The notes beneath the pieces were generated by a model. That model was not told where the DNA came from and ran no database searches. It was given only the letters and a program-made list of their open reading frames with translations. Positions 26,474 to 34,444 of a DNA stretch of 64,000 bases are shown here, piece by piece. Source of the stretch: JAWLHU01 sp049325315 (lineage in GTDB: Bacteria; Bacillota; Sulfobacillia; Symbiobacteriales; Symbiobacteriaceae). Every line of letters starts with the position of its first letter. Position 1 is the first letter of the stretch. Location: positions 62,001 to 126,000 of the forward strand of contig JBMONB010000009.1 in NCBI GenBank assembly GCA_049325315.1. Direction: 5' to 3'. A program made the position numbers and the translations under genes.

Positions 26474-27454
26474 CTAGTTCCCTCCTTCCGCATCGGGCCG
26501 GTCTTCGCCCTTGGGGTCAGGGCCAATGCCGGCCTGCCCCTTGGCCCCGAAGCGGGACTCCCAGGTGGGCCGCTCGTCGAGCGGCTTGAGCAGCGGGAAG
26601 CCCAGCGACTCGCGCATGTCGATGTAGGCCTTGGCGGCGGTCCGGCACATGTTGCGCACCCGGAGAATGTATCCCTGCCGCTCCGCTACGGCGATGGCGC
26701 CGCGGGCATCGAGCAGGTTGAAGGTGTGGGCGCACTTCAGAATGTAGTCGTAGGCCGGGTAGACCAGCGGCTGCTCCAGCTCTAGGAGTCGCTTCGCCTC
26801 GCCCTCGTACATGTGGTAGAGCTTGAAGAGCATCTCGCTGTCGGACTGCTCGAAGTTGTAGACCGACTGCTCCCACTCGGAGCGCTCGAAGATGTCGCCG
26901 TAGCGCAGGTGGTCGTTGTACTGGATATCCCAGACGTTATCGACGCCCTGAATGTAGGAGCAGAGCCGCTCCAGGCCCAATGTGATCTCCACAGAGACCG
27001 GCTTGCACTCAAAGCCGCCCACCTGCTGGAAGTAGGTGAACTGAGTGATCTCCATGCCGTCGCACCAGACCTCCCAGCCCAGGCCCCAGGCGCCCTGCGA
27101 GGGGGCCTCCCAGTTGTCCTCCACGAAGCGAATGTCATGCTTCTTCGGGTCGATGCCGATGGTCTCCAGCATCTCCAGGTACATCTCCTGGATGTTCTCC
27201 GGCGAGGGCTTCATGATCACCTGGTACTGGAAGTAGTGCTGCATGCGGTTCGGGTTCTGGGCGTAGCGGCCGTCTGCCGGACGGCGGCAGGGCTCAATGT
27301 AGGCCACGTTCCACGGCTCGGGACCCAGCGCCCGGAAAAAGGTGGTCGGGTTGAAGGTGCCCGCCCCCTTCTCGATGTCGTACGGGGTCTGAATGATGCA
27401 CCCCTTCTCGGCCCAAAACTTGTCCAGGGTCAGAATCAGGTCCTGAAAGTTCAT
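26474..27454 (-). CDS. glyQ: Glycyl-tRNA synthetase alpha subunit
   Basis: A 326-residue alpha (catalytic, class II) subunit. MNFQDLILTLDKFWAEKGC opens the protein; the class II motifs include FFRALGPEPWNVAYIEPCRRPADGRY and LGLGWEVWCDGMEITQFTYFQQ-type segments. The frame is open to 27664, but that part is the T-box leader; ATG at 27454 follows GGAAGGAGG at good spacing. The C-terminus has an extra polar tail (FGAKGQAGIGPDPKGEDRP). Pairs with glyS. Confidence 0.97.
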   Translation of the reverse strand: MNFQDLILTLDKFWAEKGCIIQTPYDIEKGAGTFNPTTFFRALGPEPWNVAYIEPCRRPADGRYAQNPNRMQHYFQYQVIMKPSPENIQEMYLEMLETIGIDPKKHDIRFVEDNWEAPSQGAWGLGWEVWCDGMEITQFTYFQQVGGFECKPVSVEITLGLERLCSYIQGVDNVWDIQYNDHLRYGDIFERSEWEQSVYNFEQSDSEMLFKLYHMYEGEAKRLLELEQPLVYPAYDYILKCAHTFNLLDARGAIAVAERQGYILRVRNMCRTAAKAYIDMRESLGFPLLKPLDERPTWESRFGAKGQAGIGPDPKGEDRPDAEGGN

Positions 27455-27504
27455 GCGACAATCCTCCTTCCTGAAAGCCGGTAAAACCAAACGTGGCAGA
27501 GCCG

Positions 27505-27733
27505 GAAAAAGGTAAAAGCCCTCGTCTCCGGCCAAGTCGAATTGGCCAGGGACGAGAGCTTGTGTGTACTCCCGCGGTTCCACCCTGATTGACGCCGGCG
27601 AGGCGCCCACCTTAATCCGATGCGGTTTTCGCTCCCGGGCGCCCTTCCCCGCTGCATGCCTCACCCCGCTTGCACCAAGTGCGGGGCTCTCTGTCGAGGC
27701 AGCCTGTCGGGTACTCCTCCCGTTCCTCGCTAT
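27505..27733 (-). promoter_or_regulatory. T-box riboswitch (glycine) controlling glyQ-glyS
   Basis: Minus-strand leader with the T-box word AGGGTGGAACCGCGG (complement of 27572-27586) followed by a terminator hairpin (CTCGTC/GACGAG, 27521-27556) and GGCTTTT. Stem I is complete: GGAGTA before the specifier loop, AG bulge GACAGAGAG, distal loop GGTGCAA capped by CCCCGC/GCGGGG, and a GAAGGGC segment where the specifier triplet reads GGC (27641-27643), a glycine codon. Uncharged tRNA-Gly(GCC) should favour the antiterminator and turn on the operon. Confidence 0.93.
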
Positions 27734-27739
27734 GAGAGC

Positions 27740-27768
27740 ACTCTAGCAAATCCATCCTGCCGTGTCAA
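27740..27768 (-). promoter_or_regulatory. Promoter of the glyQ-glyS T-box transcript
   Basis: Minus-strand TTGACA (27763-27768), 17-base spacer, TAGAGT (27740-27745), immediately before stem I of the T-box. Confidence 0.85.
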
Positions 27769-27829
27769 GGCGCTTACTGAAGGTGCCCGCCGGGCCGTGA
27801 TGGATACGGGTTGGAGGGTCCAACCGGCT

Positions 27830-27989
27830 CGACCTCCAGATCAACGCCCCATGAAGCGCACGGGGTTCTGCTTCAGTTAGGCTGAGCACGATCTGCTGCA
27901 CCCGCTGCACGTCGTTGTCGAGGGTTTGAAGGAGACGTTACTGGGTCTGTTCCTCCAAACAGTGCCTTGACCCGGTTCCACAGCGACAT
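27830..27989 (-). pseudogene. Short broken ORF, N-terminus MSLWNRVKALFGG
   Basis: ATG at 27989 follows GGGGAAAGGCGGG and begins MSLWNRVKALFGGTDPVT, then runs out of sense and stops at 27873. Shifting by one base near 27930 gives LLQTLDNDVQRVQQIVLSL, an amphipathic helix with coiled-coil character that continues toward 27830. A small protein disrupted by a one-base frameshift is the simplest reading; a genuine 38-residue peptide is the alternative. No family recognised. Confidence 0.45.
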
Positions 27990-28013
27990 GCAACGACCCG
28001 CCTTTCCCCTGCG

Positions 28014-28550
28014 TTATCGCCACTCGATCGGCTTCCCATCCAGGAAGACCTGCCGAATTGCCGAGCGCCCAGTCGAATCCACCAATACCTGAACATCCAG
28101 CTCTACCTGCCGCCCCTCCAACTCCTTCCCCTGACCCTCCGGCACGTAGAATTGCTCAATCCCATACCGCAGGTGGATCCGACCCGGCCGGTCGTTCTCC
28201 CGGGGCTCCACCCAGAGGATTCGCCCGCGTATGGCCACCTCACCACTCGCCGTGGCCGGGCGACGGTCGGAGATGGCCACCGCCGTCCAGAACGGCTGCC
28301 CCTCCTGCAGGGTAACCCAGACGCGCTGCCCGGACTCGTAGGGCCAGCCCGCCGTCGGCAGGTTGCTGCTCAGGTCCGAAATCTCGTAACGCAGTCTGAC
28401 ATACTCGCCCCGGAACGGGTCCCACGGGTCGATTGGGGCGGTCTTGAGCATGACCGGCGTGCCGGTCAGCAGGGTAAAGCTGTGCAGGGCGACCATTGCC
28501 AGAAGAATCGCTACCTGAAGCGCCACAGCGGCCCAGAACCTACCCTTCAT
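28014..28550 (-). CDS. GDYXXLXY-type membrane-anchored protein
   Basis: A 178-residue protein with one N-terminal membrane segment (VALQVAILLAMVALHSF) and an extracytoplasmic domain opening with DPWDPFRGEYVRLRYEIS, the hallmark motif of the GDYXXLXY family (here GEY instead of GDY). ATG at 28550 overlaps the DUF2157 gene's stop by 11 bases. In this family the gene regularly follows DUF2157/DUF4401 membrane proteins, as here. Function unknown. Confidence 0.8.
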   Translation of the reverse strand: MKGRFWAAVALQVAILLAMVALHSFTLLTGTPVMLKTAPIDPWDPFRGEYVRLRYEISDLSSNLPTAGWPYESGQRVWVTLQEGQPFWTAVAISDRRPATASGEVAIRGRILWVEPRENDRPGRIHLRYGIEQFYVPEGQGKELEGRQVELDVQVLVDSTGRSAIRQVFLDGKPIEWR

Positions 28551-29865
28551 CGCCGCCACCCCCCATTTCGCCCACCCAGCGCCGGCGGTTCCGCTCCAGG
28601 TACCAGCCGCCCACCAGCAGAAGCACGCCGCCCATCATGAAGAAGAACGAGCGATCCATGGCCCTGAAGAAGAGATCAAAGTAGCGGGTCAGCAGGTGGA
28701 TGGCAAAGGTGACAAGCCCCAGGTTGACCAGGAGTTCCATCCGCCGCTGGATACCGAGGGCAACCACGCCCACCACCCCGGCCAGGAGCAGGAGGTTGAA
28801 GAGCACCATCCGCCCCACCTCGGGCAGCCACTCGGCCAGCAGGACCGCCGCCACCGGGAGCAGCACGGCAGGGAGCAGCCAGCGCCGCTCGCCCTCCCCG
28901 CTCCGCAGGTAGAGCACCACCCCGGCGGCCACCCCGGCCAGCAGCAGCACGGCGCCGGCCACGGTGTATGGCGAGCCGGCAAAGAGCGAGGGCAGGAGCC
29001 CGCTGTCGGGCAACATCCACCGGGGGATGGAGAAGGTGAGCAGGTAAAGGCCGATCAGGGCCAGGAAGGTGCCGCTGCCCAGGTAGGTGCGGCCATCGCC
29101 CAACCGGTTCAGCCCCGCCAACATCACGACGACCCCGTAGAGGAGCGCCAGACGTCCGACCATTAGCACCGCGGCGCCGTTCGCCTCGGACAGATCGGTG
29201 CGGCCCGCGTTCAAGATGTACCAGAGGAAGACAGAGAGCAGAATCGCCGACTCCGCAAGGCGGGTTTCGGTCCGCCGGCTCAGCGGCAGTACCGCCCCCA
29301 GCATCAGAACCGGGAAGAGATAGTTGTACTGGGCCATCTCGGTCTGTGCGCCCACGGTCCAGACCACCAGGGTGACGGTGGCCAGGTAGAGCACCGGGCG
29401 GGAACCTGTGGCCCAGACCAGCGGCAGAATGCCGGCGCCCCAGGCCAGAAAGCCGGTGGGGAAGTCGCTGTCGATATGGAAGATCTGCGCCACCAGCCAG
29501 ATGGACGCCCCGTAGAGCAGGCTGCCCAGGAAGATCAGCGCCTGGCCCAGCCGGGGGGAGTCGCCCCGCCTGTACTGGAAGTAGAAGCCCGCCCCGTAGC
29601 TGCCGAGCATGGCGGCGAGGATCAGCACCACCTTGATCGTGGCGGGAATGCGGGGCCAGTTCGCGGCAAAGTAAAGAATCACCCCGGCCCCCACCAGCAG
29701 GCTGCCCAGAATCGACATGATCAGCACGGTCCGATCACGGCCAGCGGCTGCGCCATCTTGCGGGTAAAGCTTCAGAATCGCCTCCCGCTGCTGCGCGCTG
29801 ATCAGACCCAGCCGGACCCATCGCTCCGACTCTGGTCGGAGACCCTCTTTCCAGTCGGACGGCAT
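28540..29865 (-). CDS. DUF2157/DUF4401-type polytopic membrane protein
   Basis: A 441-residue protein. A soluble N-terminal helical segment (GLRPESERWVRLGLISAQQREAIL, about residues 6-30) is the DUF2157 signature, followed by 12 to 14 membrane segments from about residue 50 (MSILGSLLVGAGVILYFAANW). ATG at 29865 follows GGGAGTGGGGGG; the extension to 29994 is not supported. Operon with the GDYXXLXY gene downstream. Function unknown. Confidence 0.8.
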   Translation of the reverse strand: MPSDWKEGLRPESERWVRLGLISAQQREAILKLYPQDGAAAGRDRTVLIMSILGSLLVGAGVILYFAANWPRIPATIKVVLILAAMLGSYGAGFYFQYRRGDSPRLGQALIFLGSLLYGASIWLVAQIFHIDSDFPTGFLAWGAGILPLVWATGSRPVLYLATVTLVVWTVGAQTEMAQYNYLFPVLMLGAVLPLSRRTETRLAESAILLSVFLWYILNAGRTDLSEANGAAVLMVGRLALLYGVVVMLAGLNRLGDGRTYLGSGTFLALIGLYLLTFSIPRWMLPDSGLLPSLFAGSPYTVAGAVLLLAGVAAGVVLYLRSGEGERRWLLPAVLLPVAAVLLAEWLPEVGRMVLFNLLLLAGVVGVVALGIQRRMELLVNLGLVTFAIHLLTRYFDLFFRAMDRSFFFMMGGVLLLVGGWYLERNRRRWVGEMGGGGDEG

Positions 29866-29952
29866 GACCCCCCACTCCCTTTCCCTGCCGCAGTTCGTCC
29901 CCGCCCTCACAACCTCCTGCAGACCGCAGTGAATCCGCTGGGGGCGCGTAAA

Positions 29953-29985
29953 AGCCCCCGTCTCATGACATGAGAAGGGGCGGGC
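29953..29985 (-). terminator. Terminator-like hairpin upstream of the CotF-like genes
   Basis: GTCTCATG/CATGAGA with flanking GCCCC/GGGGC; the T-run (GGGCTTTT) is on the minus strand. No minus-strand gene ends just before it, so it may be a relic or insulate the DUF2157 gene from antisense transcription. Confidence 0.4.
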
Positions 29986-30034
29986 TCTGGGCATGCTATC
30001 GCTGGACCCAGTCTATGGAATGGGAGTGAGCCGT

Positions 30035-30304
30035 ATGACGAACCTGACCGCCGCTGAGACGCTCTTTCTGCAAGAGCACCTGCGGACCAGCATTGCCGGT
30101 GTCCGGTTCCTGAACCACTGCGCCAACGAGACCGGTGACACCCAGTTCAAGCAGCTCTGCCAGCAGTTTGCGCAGATGAAGCAGAACGGGCTGCAGCAAA
30201 TGCTGCCGCTGCTCCAAAACGCCACACCCGGCCAGGCTCAGACAGGGCAGGCGGGCACCATGCAGCAGCAGATGGGCGGACAGATTCCGGGCCAGATTCA
30301 ATAG
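30035..30304 (+). CDS. Small CotF-like spore coat protein
   Basis: An 89-residue protein: MTNLTAAETLFLQEHLRTSI, then a helical region with CANETGDTQFKQLCQQFAQM and a Gln/Gly-rich tail. The four-helix CotF (coat F) pattern and the paired neighbour suggest a spore-associated protein. ATG at 30035 follows GGGAG at eight bases. It is followed after 13 bases by a second CotF-like gene. The assignment rests on pattern, not on a diagnostic motif. Confidence 0.65.
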   Translation: MTNLTAAETLFLQEHLRTSIAGVRFLNHCANETGDTQFKQLCQQFAQMKQNGLQQMLPLLQNATPGQAQTGQAGTMQQQMGGQIPGQIQ

Positions 30305-30317
30305 GGGGTGGAGCGCC

Positions 30318-30692
30318 TTGAACCAGAACCAGCAGCCCAACAAGATCTCCGACTTTGACCTGATGACGGAGCTCGATTCCTGCTGCAAGCAGGAGGCGAG
30401 CCAGTTGACCACCGCGATTTTGGAGTCTTCGAACCCGCAGGTGCGCCAGCAGTTGATCAGCGCCCTCCAGCACACCTTTCAGCAGCAGCAGCAGCTGGCC
30501 CAGTTGATGATGCAGAAGGGCTACTACCGGCCGCTGCCGGCCAACCAGCAGATGATCCAGACGGCGAAAGACCAGATTGAGATGGCCAACGCCCAGGTCG
30601 GCGGGCCGTTCGCTCCGGGCCTCACCCAGGGGGTCCAGCCTCGGATTCCCGCCCCGCTTTCGGGAACCGGGCCGATCCCTCCGCAGGGCTAG
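30318..30692 (+). CDS. CotF-family spore coat protein
   Basis: A 124-residue protein. FDLMTELDSCCKQEASQLTTAI, NPQVRQQLISALQHTF and LAQLMMQKGYYRPLPANQQ match the coat F family (helix, PxLRxxL-like turn, G-W/Y-Y ending). Very Gln-rich, with a Pro/Gly tail. TTG start after GGGGGTGGAG. Its stop overlaps the convergent minus-strand gene by four bases. Supports an endospore-forming host. Confidence 0.75.
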   Translation: MNQNQQPNKISDFDLMTELDSCCKQEASQLTTAILESSNPQVRQQLISALQHTFQQQQQLAQLMMQKGYYRPLPANQQMIQTAKDQIEMANAQVGGPFAPGLTQGVQPRIPAPLSGTGPIPPQG

Positions 30693-30994
30693 ATGCCCTG
30701 GCTTCTGGCTTCCAGGTAGGTCACGACCCGCTTCACGACACCCAGGTACTCTTTGCGGCCGTACTGCCAGCCTCTGTTATAGGCGGCTACCTTGCGCTGC
30801 AGTCCGGTGCCGGTAATGGCCTCATACAGGATCAGGCGGGCCACCCGGCCCTGGCCCTTGTAGAGGGTGGCGGGGTCCAGGCCATAGCTGACCGGGCCTC
30901 GGGTCAGGCGGGCCTCCCAGCGATAGGGGCCGCACTCGCCCTGCACCACGCCGTCCCTGGGCCCCAGGTCGATCAACCTGATGCTCCCGAACAT
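30689..30994 (-). CDS. Small uncharacterised protein (DUF7678-like)
   Basis: A 101-residue protein starting MFGSIRLIDLG after AGGAGGG. GPYRWEARLTRGPVSYGLD, GRVARLILYE and AAYNRGWQYG resemble small DUF7678-type proteins (Y-x-F/W-x-A, yG, GRVxxL, YDRGW pattern). No membrane segment or signal. Function unknown. It lies downstream of recO in the same direction with its own ribosome site. Confidence 0.6.
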   Translation of the reverse strand: MFGSIRLIDLGPRDGVVQGECGPYRWEARLTRGPVSYGLDPATLYKGQGRVARLILYEAITGTGLQRKVAAYNRGWQYGRKEYLGVVKRVVTYLEARSQGI

Positions 30995-31031
30995 GACAGA
31001 ATCCCTCCTGAGAGGGATTCTCGACAACCAG

Positions 31032-31064
31032 GGTCCGGCCTAAACCACAGGCCGGGCCTTTTTT
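31032..31064 (+). terminator. Terminator with a strong plus-strand T-run
   Basis: GGTCCGGCCT/AGGCCGGGCC stem followed by TTTTTT on the plus strand. It lies between two minus-strand genes; it would stop plus-strand transcripts from the CotF-like genes. Confidence 0.65.
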
Positions 31065-31818
31065 AGCGGCGGACGGTGTCCAGGAACTCCTTGGACTTCA
31101 GCTTCTTCTCGGTGCGGTCCAAAATGTAGGCGGTGAGCGCCCGGTCGATCTCTTCAGCCATATCGCCGCCCAGGCGCACCACGTGTGCCCGGCGGATATC
31201 GCCGTCCAGCAGGTGCTTCATGCTCTCCAGGGCACCCCGGGAGATGCGCAAGACCGCTTCGCCCTCGGCGGCGCAGGTGGGGCAGAGCACGCCGCCCAGC
31301 GCCGGGGAGAAGCGAATCTGGCCGCCGTTAGCAATCGCCTTGGTGCCGCAGCTGACACAGGCCTCCAGGCTGGGGCGAAAGCCCAGCATCGAAAGCAGCT
31401 TCAACTCGTACGACCGCAAGATCGGCTCCGGGGCCATCTCGGGTTCATTGAACAGGTGGAGCGTGGTCAGCAGGAGCAGGAAGGGTGACTCATACCGCTG
31501 CCTGTCGGGCATGAGGGCGTCCATGACCTCGCAGACGTAGGTGGCGTACGCCATGCGAACCAGGTCTTCCCGCAGGTGGCGGAAGGACTCGGTAATCTCC
31601 ACCTGGCTCAGCGTGTCCATATTGCGCCCGCGGTAGAGCTGCGCCTGCACACGGGTAAAGAGCTGCATGGCCGCGGCGAAGCGGTTGCGCGGGCGGCGGG
31701 CGCCCTTCGCCACCACCTGGACCTTGCCCTCTTCGCGCGTCAGAATCACGGCGACCTTGTCTGCTTCGTCGAAGTCCCGAACTCGAATGATGATCCCATC
31801 TGCATTGTAGACCGCCAC
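31063..31818 (-). CDS. recO: DNA repair protein RecO
   Basis: A 251-residue RecO, which loads RecA with RecR at gaps and anneals SSB-coated strands. N-terminal OB fold (IIIRVRDFDEADKVAVILTREEGKV, VVAKGARRPRNRF) and a helical domain with a zinc site, Cys pairs CVSCG and CPTCA near residues 150-180. GTG start after GGGAGG. A likely extended -10 (TGGTATGAT, complement of 31846-31854) lies just upstream. Confidence 0.96.
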   Translation of the reverse strand: MAVYNADGIIIRVRDFDEADKVAVILTREEGKVQVVAKGARRPRNRFAAAMQLFTRVQAQLYRGRNMDTLSQVEITESFRHLREDLVRMAYATYVCEVMDALMPDRQRYESPFLLLLTTLHLFNEPEMAPEPILRSYELKLLSMLGFRPSLEACVSCGTKAIANGGQIRFSPALGGVLCPTCAAEGEAVLRISRGALESMKHLLDGDIRRAHVVRLGGDMAEEIDRALTAYILDRTEKKLKSKEFLDTVRR

Positions 31819-31985
31819 GGCTGTACCTCCCGCATCACTCTATCCATCATACCACGCCGGGGGACGGGCTGGGCAGATGAGGCGCCAGACCGATTTTCCT
31901 GCGGGCCTGTGAGTTTGATCACTTCGCTGCGGGCCGTCTCAGTGGATACTGAGAATGAATCTCAGAGAAGCGGAGGCGCAACGCC

Positions 31986-33065
31986 ATGATGATATCGACC
32001 ACCAAAGACCGTAGTCGGTTCTTGCTGATGGGCCTCGGCATGTTCACCCTGCTCGCAGCCATGTGGGGCGGGCTGCTCCGGCTTGGCTGGGTACTGCCCC
32101 CGCTCAGCCCAACGCTGGCGGGCTCACACGGGCCGCTGATGGTGTCGGGCTTTCTCGGCACCCTGATCGGGCTGGAGCGGGCCGTCGCCCTGCGGCACCG
32201 GTGGATGTACCTCGCCCCGGCCCTGACCGCCCTCGGTGGCCTGCTGATCCTGGCCGGCGCTCCTCCCACGGTGGGAGCGGTGGCCATTACCCTGGGCAGC
32301 CTGGTTCTGGTCCGGCTCTTCCTTTACCTGGTCCGGGAGCAGCCCGCCCTCTTTACCTATGTGCTGGCGCTGGCCGCCGGGGTCTGGGTTGGCGGGAACC
32401 TGCTCTGGCTCTTCGGTCTGCCGATTGCCACCCTGTCGCCCTGGTGGGCGGGCTTTCTGATTCTCACCATCGCCGGGGAGCGGCTGGAACTCTCCCGGCT
32501 GCTGCGCATCTCCCACCGGGGGAAGGCCGCCTTTGCGGGAGCTGTCCTCCTCTTTCTGTTCGGACTCATGCTCATGCCCTTCACGTACGCCGCCGGCTGG
32601 CGGGTGACCGGGGCCGGCATGATCGCCCTGGCCGCCTGGCTGCTCACCCATGACATCGCCTGGCGGACGGTCCGGCAGGCCGGCCTGACCCGCTTTATCG
32701 CCATCTGCATGCTCTCGGGCTACCTCTGGCTCGCTGCCGCCGGGGCGCTGGCGGTGGGCTATGGCTTCCTTTATGGCGGACCCTATGACGCAGTGCTGCA
32801 CGCCGTCTTCCTCGGCTTCGTCTTCAGTATGATCTTCGGGCATGCCCCTGTGATCTTCCCCGCTGTACTTGGTGTGACCATGCAATTTGGCGGACGCTTT
32901 TACCTCCACCTGGCGGTTCTCCACCTATCGCTTCTGCTCCGGGTCGGAGGGGGGATTGCCGAAGCGCTCGCCCTCCGCCAGTGGGGAGGCATGCTGAACG
33001 TCATCGCACTGCTCCTCTTCCTCGGCAATACCGTCACCTCCATCCGCAGGGAGAAAGCCAGGTAG
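31986..33065 (+). CDS. NnrS-like polytopic membrane protein
   Basis: A 359-residue protein with about 11 or 12 membrane segments. LAGSHGPLMVSGFLGTLIGLERAVAL, THDIAWRTVRQAGLTRF and DAVLHAVFLGFVFSMIFGHAPVIFPAVLG carry histidines at positions typical of the NnrS family, which in other bacteria is linked to resistance to nitrosative stress and iron-nitrosyl handling. ATG after CGGAGG. No denitrification gene is nearby, so the physiological role is open. Confidence 0.7.
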   Translation: MMISTTKDRSRFLLMGLGMFTLLAAMWGGLLRLGWVLPPLSPTLAGSHGPLMVSGFLGTLIGLERAVALRHRWMYLAPALTALGGLLILAGAPPTVGAVAITLGSLVLVRLFLYLVREQPALFTYVLALAAGVWVGGNLLWLFGLPIATLSPWWAGFLILTIAGERLELSRLLRISHRGKAAFAGAVLLFLFGLMLMPFTYAAGWRVTGAGMIALAAWLLTHDIAWRTVRQAGLTRFIAICMLSGYLWLAAAGALAVGYGFLYGGPYDAVLHAVFLGFVFSMIFGHAPVIFPAVLGVTMQFGGRFYLHLAVLHLSLLLRVGGGIAEALALRQWGGMLNVIALLLFLGNTVTSIRREKAR

Positions 33066-33076
33066 GTTAGTCGAGC

Positions 33077-33113
33077 GCAAAACAGTCCACCCGCTTGGGG
33101 TGGACTGTTTTGC
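33077..33113. terminator. Bidirectional terminator after the NnrS-like gene
   Basis: Perfect 15-bp stem (GCAAAACAGTCCACC and complement) with T-run GTTTTGC on the plus strand. Confidence 0.85.
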
Positions 33114-33211
33114 ATAGGGAAACTTTTCTGCTAAAAAGGCGGTAGGTGCAGGTAGACAATGCACGAAGGCGAAAGGAAAGGGAGAACCTGCCTATTCGCT
33201 CGTCATCCCAA

Positions 33212-33241
33212 TTGCGAGCCCCTGTTCTTTCGTGTTATAAA
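33212..33241 (+). promoter_or_regulatory. Promoter of the diguanylate cyclase gene
   Basis: TTGCGA (33212-33217), 18-base spacer, TATAAA (33236-33241), about 63 bases before the gene. No c-di-GMP riboswitch motif is visible in the leader. Confidence 0.6.
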
Positions 33242-33303
33242 GAATTGTACTCATGAAATAATGGAGTCAGTGTGCCTCTTCAGTCGGTTCCGCCGCCAAG
33301 GGG

Positions 33304-34374
33304 GTGACGCTCTTCGTGCTGCGTGATCGGTTCGACAGCCTCAAGCGACGGTTTTTCCTCCTGACCCTGCCCCTGGTCTCCTTTGCAGGCTTGTCAGATT
33401 GGGTGATGCGCCAGTCGGGGGATGTCCCTGCCCGGGCCGCCGCATTGCCTGCGATCATCCTCCCCCTCTCCCTGGCGCTGCTGCTCTGGTGGAAGCGTCG
33501 GAGCCTGCGCTTCGTGGAGGCGGCCACCCTGACCTGGGTCGTAGCCACTCTGCTCAGCCTTCTGTTCACCATTCTCTTCATCCAGACGGGCGATGCGCTG
33601 GAGCGCTTCTCCTCTTTCAGCCCCTGGTTCTCGGTCTGTCTGGTGGCCATCTTCCTGGTCTTCGGTCCTCAGCGAGCCACCTGGATCTCCGTCGGGGTCT
33701 ACATCGTCGCCCTTGCGATGGGGCTTGGCTACCTTTTCACCACACGAATGACCGGGGAGCCCCCGCTCCTGGTGCGTCCGCTCATGCACCTCTACCTGGC
33801 CAACGCCGCATTCATCGCCTTCCTCTATTACTACGCCAGCATCCGCGAGCAGTTTGAGCAAACGCATCATCTCGCCCGCTCGATGGCCGACCTGGCCAAC
33901 ACCGATCCGCTGCTGGGCATTCCCAACCGGCGGCAGCTTTACTCGCTCATCCGCGAAGAGATCGCCCTGGCAGAGGAGGGCGTAAAGCCTTCCGTTCTGA
34001 TCATGTTCGACCTCGATCGCTTTAAGGAAGTCAACGATACCTACGGCCATGATACCGGCGACCAGGTCCTGCAGAGCGTCGTCACCGCCGTGAAGCAGAC
34101 CCTCCGTGCCTCCGACCGCTTCGGACGCTGGGGCGGCGACGAGTTCATCGTCATGGTCGGCGTCTCGGACCTGAGCCAGGCGAACTTGCTGGCCCAACGT
34201 CTGCGGGAGGCGGTTCACCAGCGGCTGGGCGACCGCTTCTGGCGGGTGACGATTAGCCTCGGGGTCGCCCCCTACCACCGGGGTGACACGGTGGAGAGCT
34301 GGGTCAAGCGGGCCGATGAGGCGCTCTACGGGGCAAAGGAGTCCGGACGCAACCGGGTCGTGGTCGGTGTCTGA
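33304..34374 (+). CDS. Membrane-bound diguanylate cyclase (GGDEF)
   Basis: A 356-residue protein: six predicted membrane segments in residues 1-195, a short helix, then a GGDEF domain. Catalytic GGDEF is intact at about residues 277-281 (RWGGDEF), and the inhibitory site RASD lies exactly five residues upstream, so feedback inhibition by c-di-GMP is expected. FDLDRFKEVNDTYGHDTGDQVL is also canonical. No EAL domain. GTG at 33304 or GTG at 33316, the latter better spaced from GGGGGTGA. Single-gene unit between two terminators. Confidence 0.93.
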   Translation: MTLFVLRDRFDSLKRRFFLLTLPLVSFAGLSDWVMRQSGDVPARAAALPAIILPLSLALLLWWKRRSLRFVEAATLTWVVATLLSLLFTILFIQTGDALERFSSFSPWFSVCLVAIFLVFGPQRATWISVGVYIVALAMGLGYLFTTRMTGEPPLLVRPLMHLYLANAAFIAFLYYYASIREQFEQTHHLARSMADLANTDPLLGIPNRRQLYSLIREEIALAEEGVKPSVLIMFDLDRFKEVNDTYGHDTGDQVLQSVVTAVKQTLRASDRFGRWGGDEFIVMVGVSDLSQANLLAQRLREAVHQRLGDRFWRVTISLGVAPYHRGDTVESWVKRADEALYGAKESGRNRVVVGV

Positions 34375-34393
34375 GCCTATCAAAATGAATGCA

Positions 34394-34417
34394 GGGGGAG
34401 GATGCGCATCCTCCCCC
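34394..34417. terminator. Bidirectional terminator between the GGDEF gene and deoC
   Basis: Fully self-complementary GGGGGAGGATGC/GCATCCTCCCCC; weak T-rich tails on both strands. Confidence 0.7.
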
Positions 34418-34444
34418 TCGATATTCTGTACTGGTCTGTCCAGG

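Noticed and set aside
33114..33303. c-di-GMP riboswitch before the diguanylate cyclase gene
   Set aside because: The GEMM consensus words are absent; only a sigma-A-type promoter is visible.
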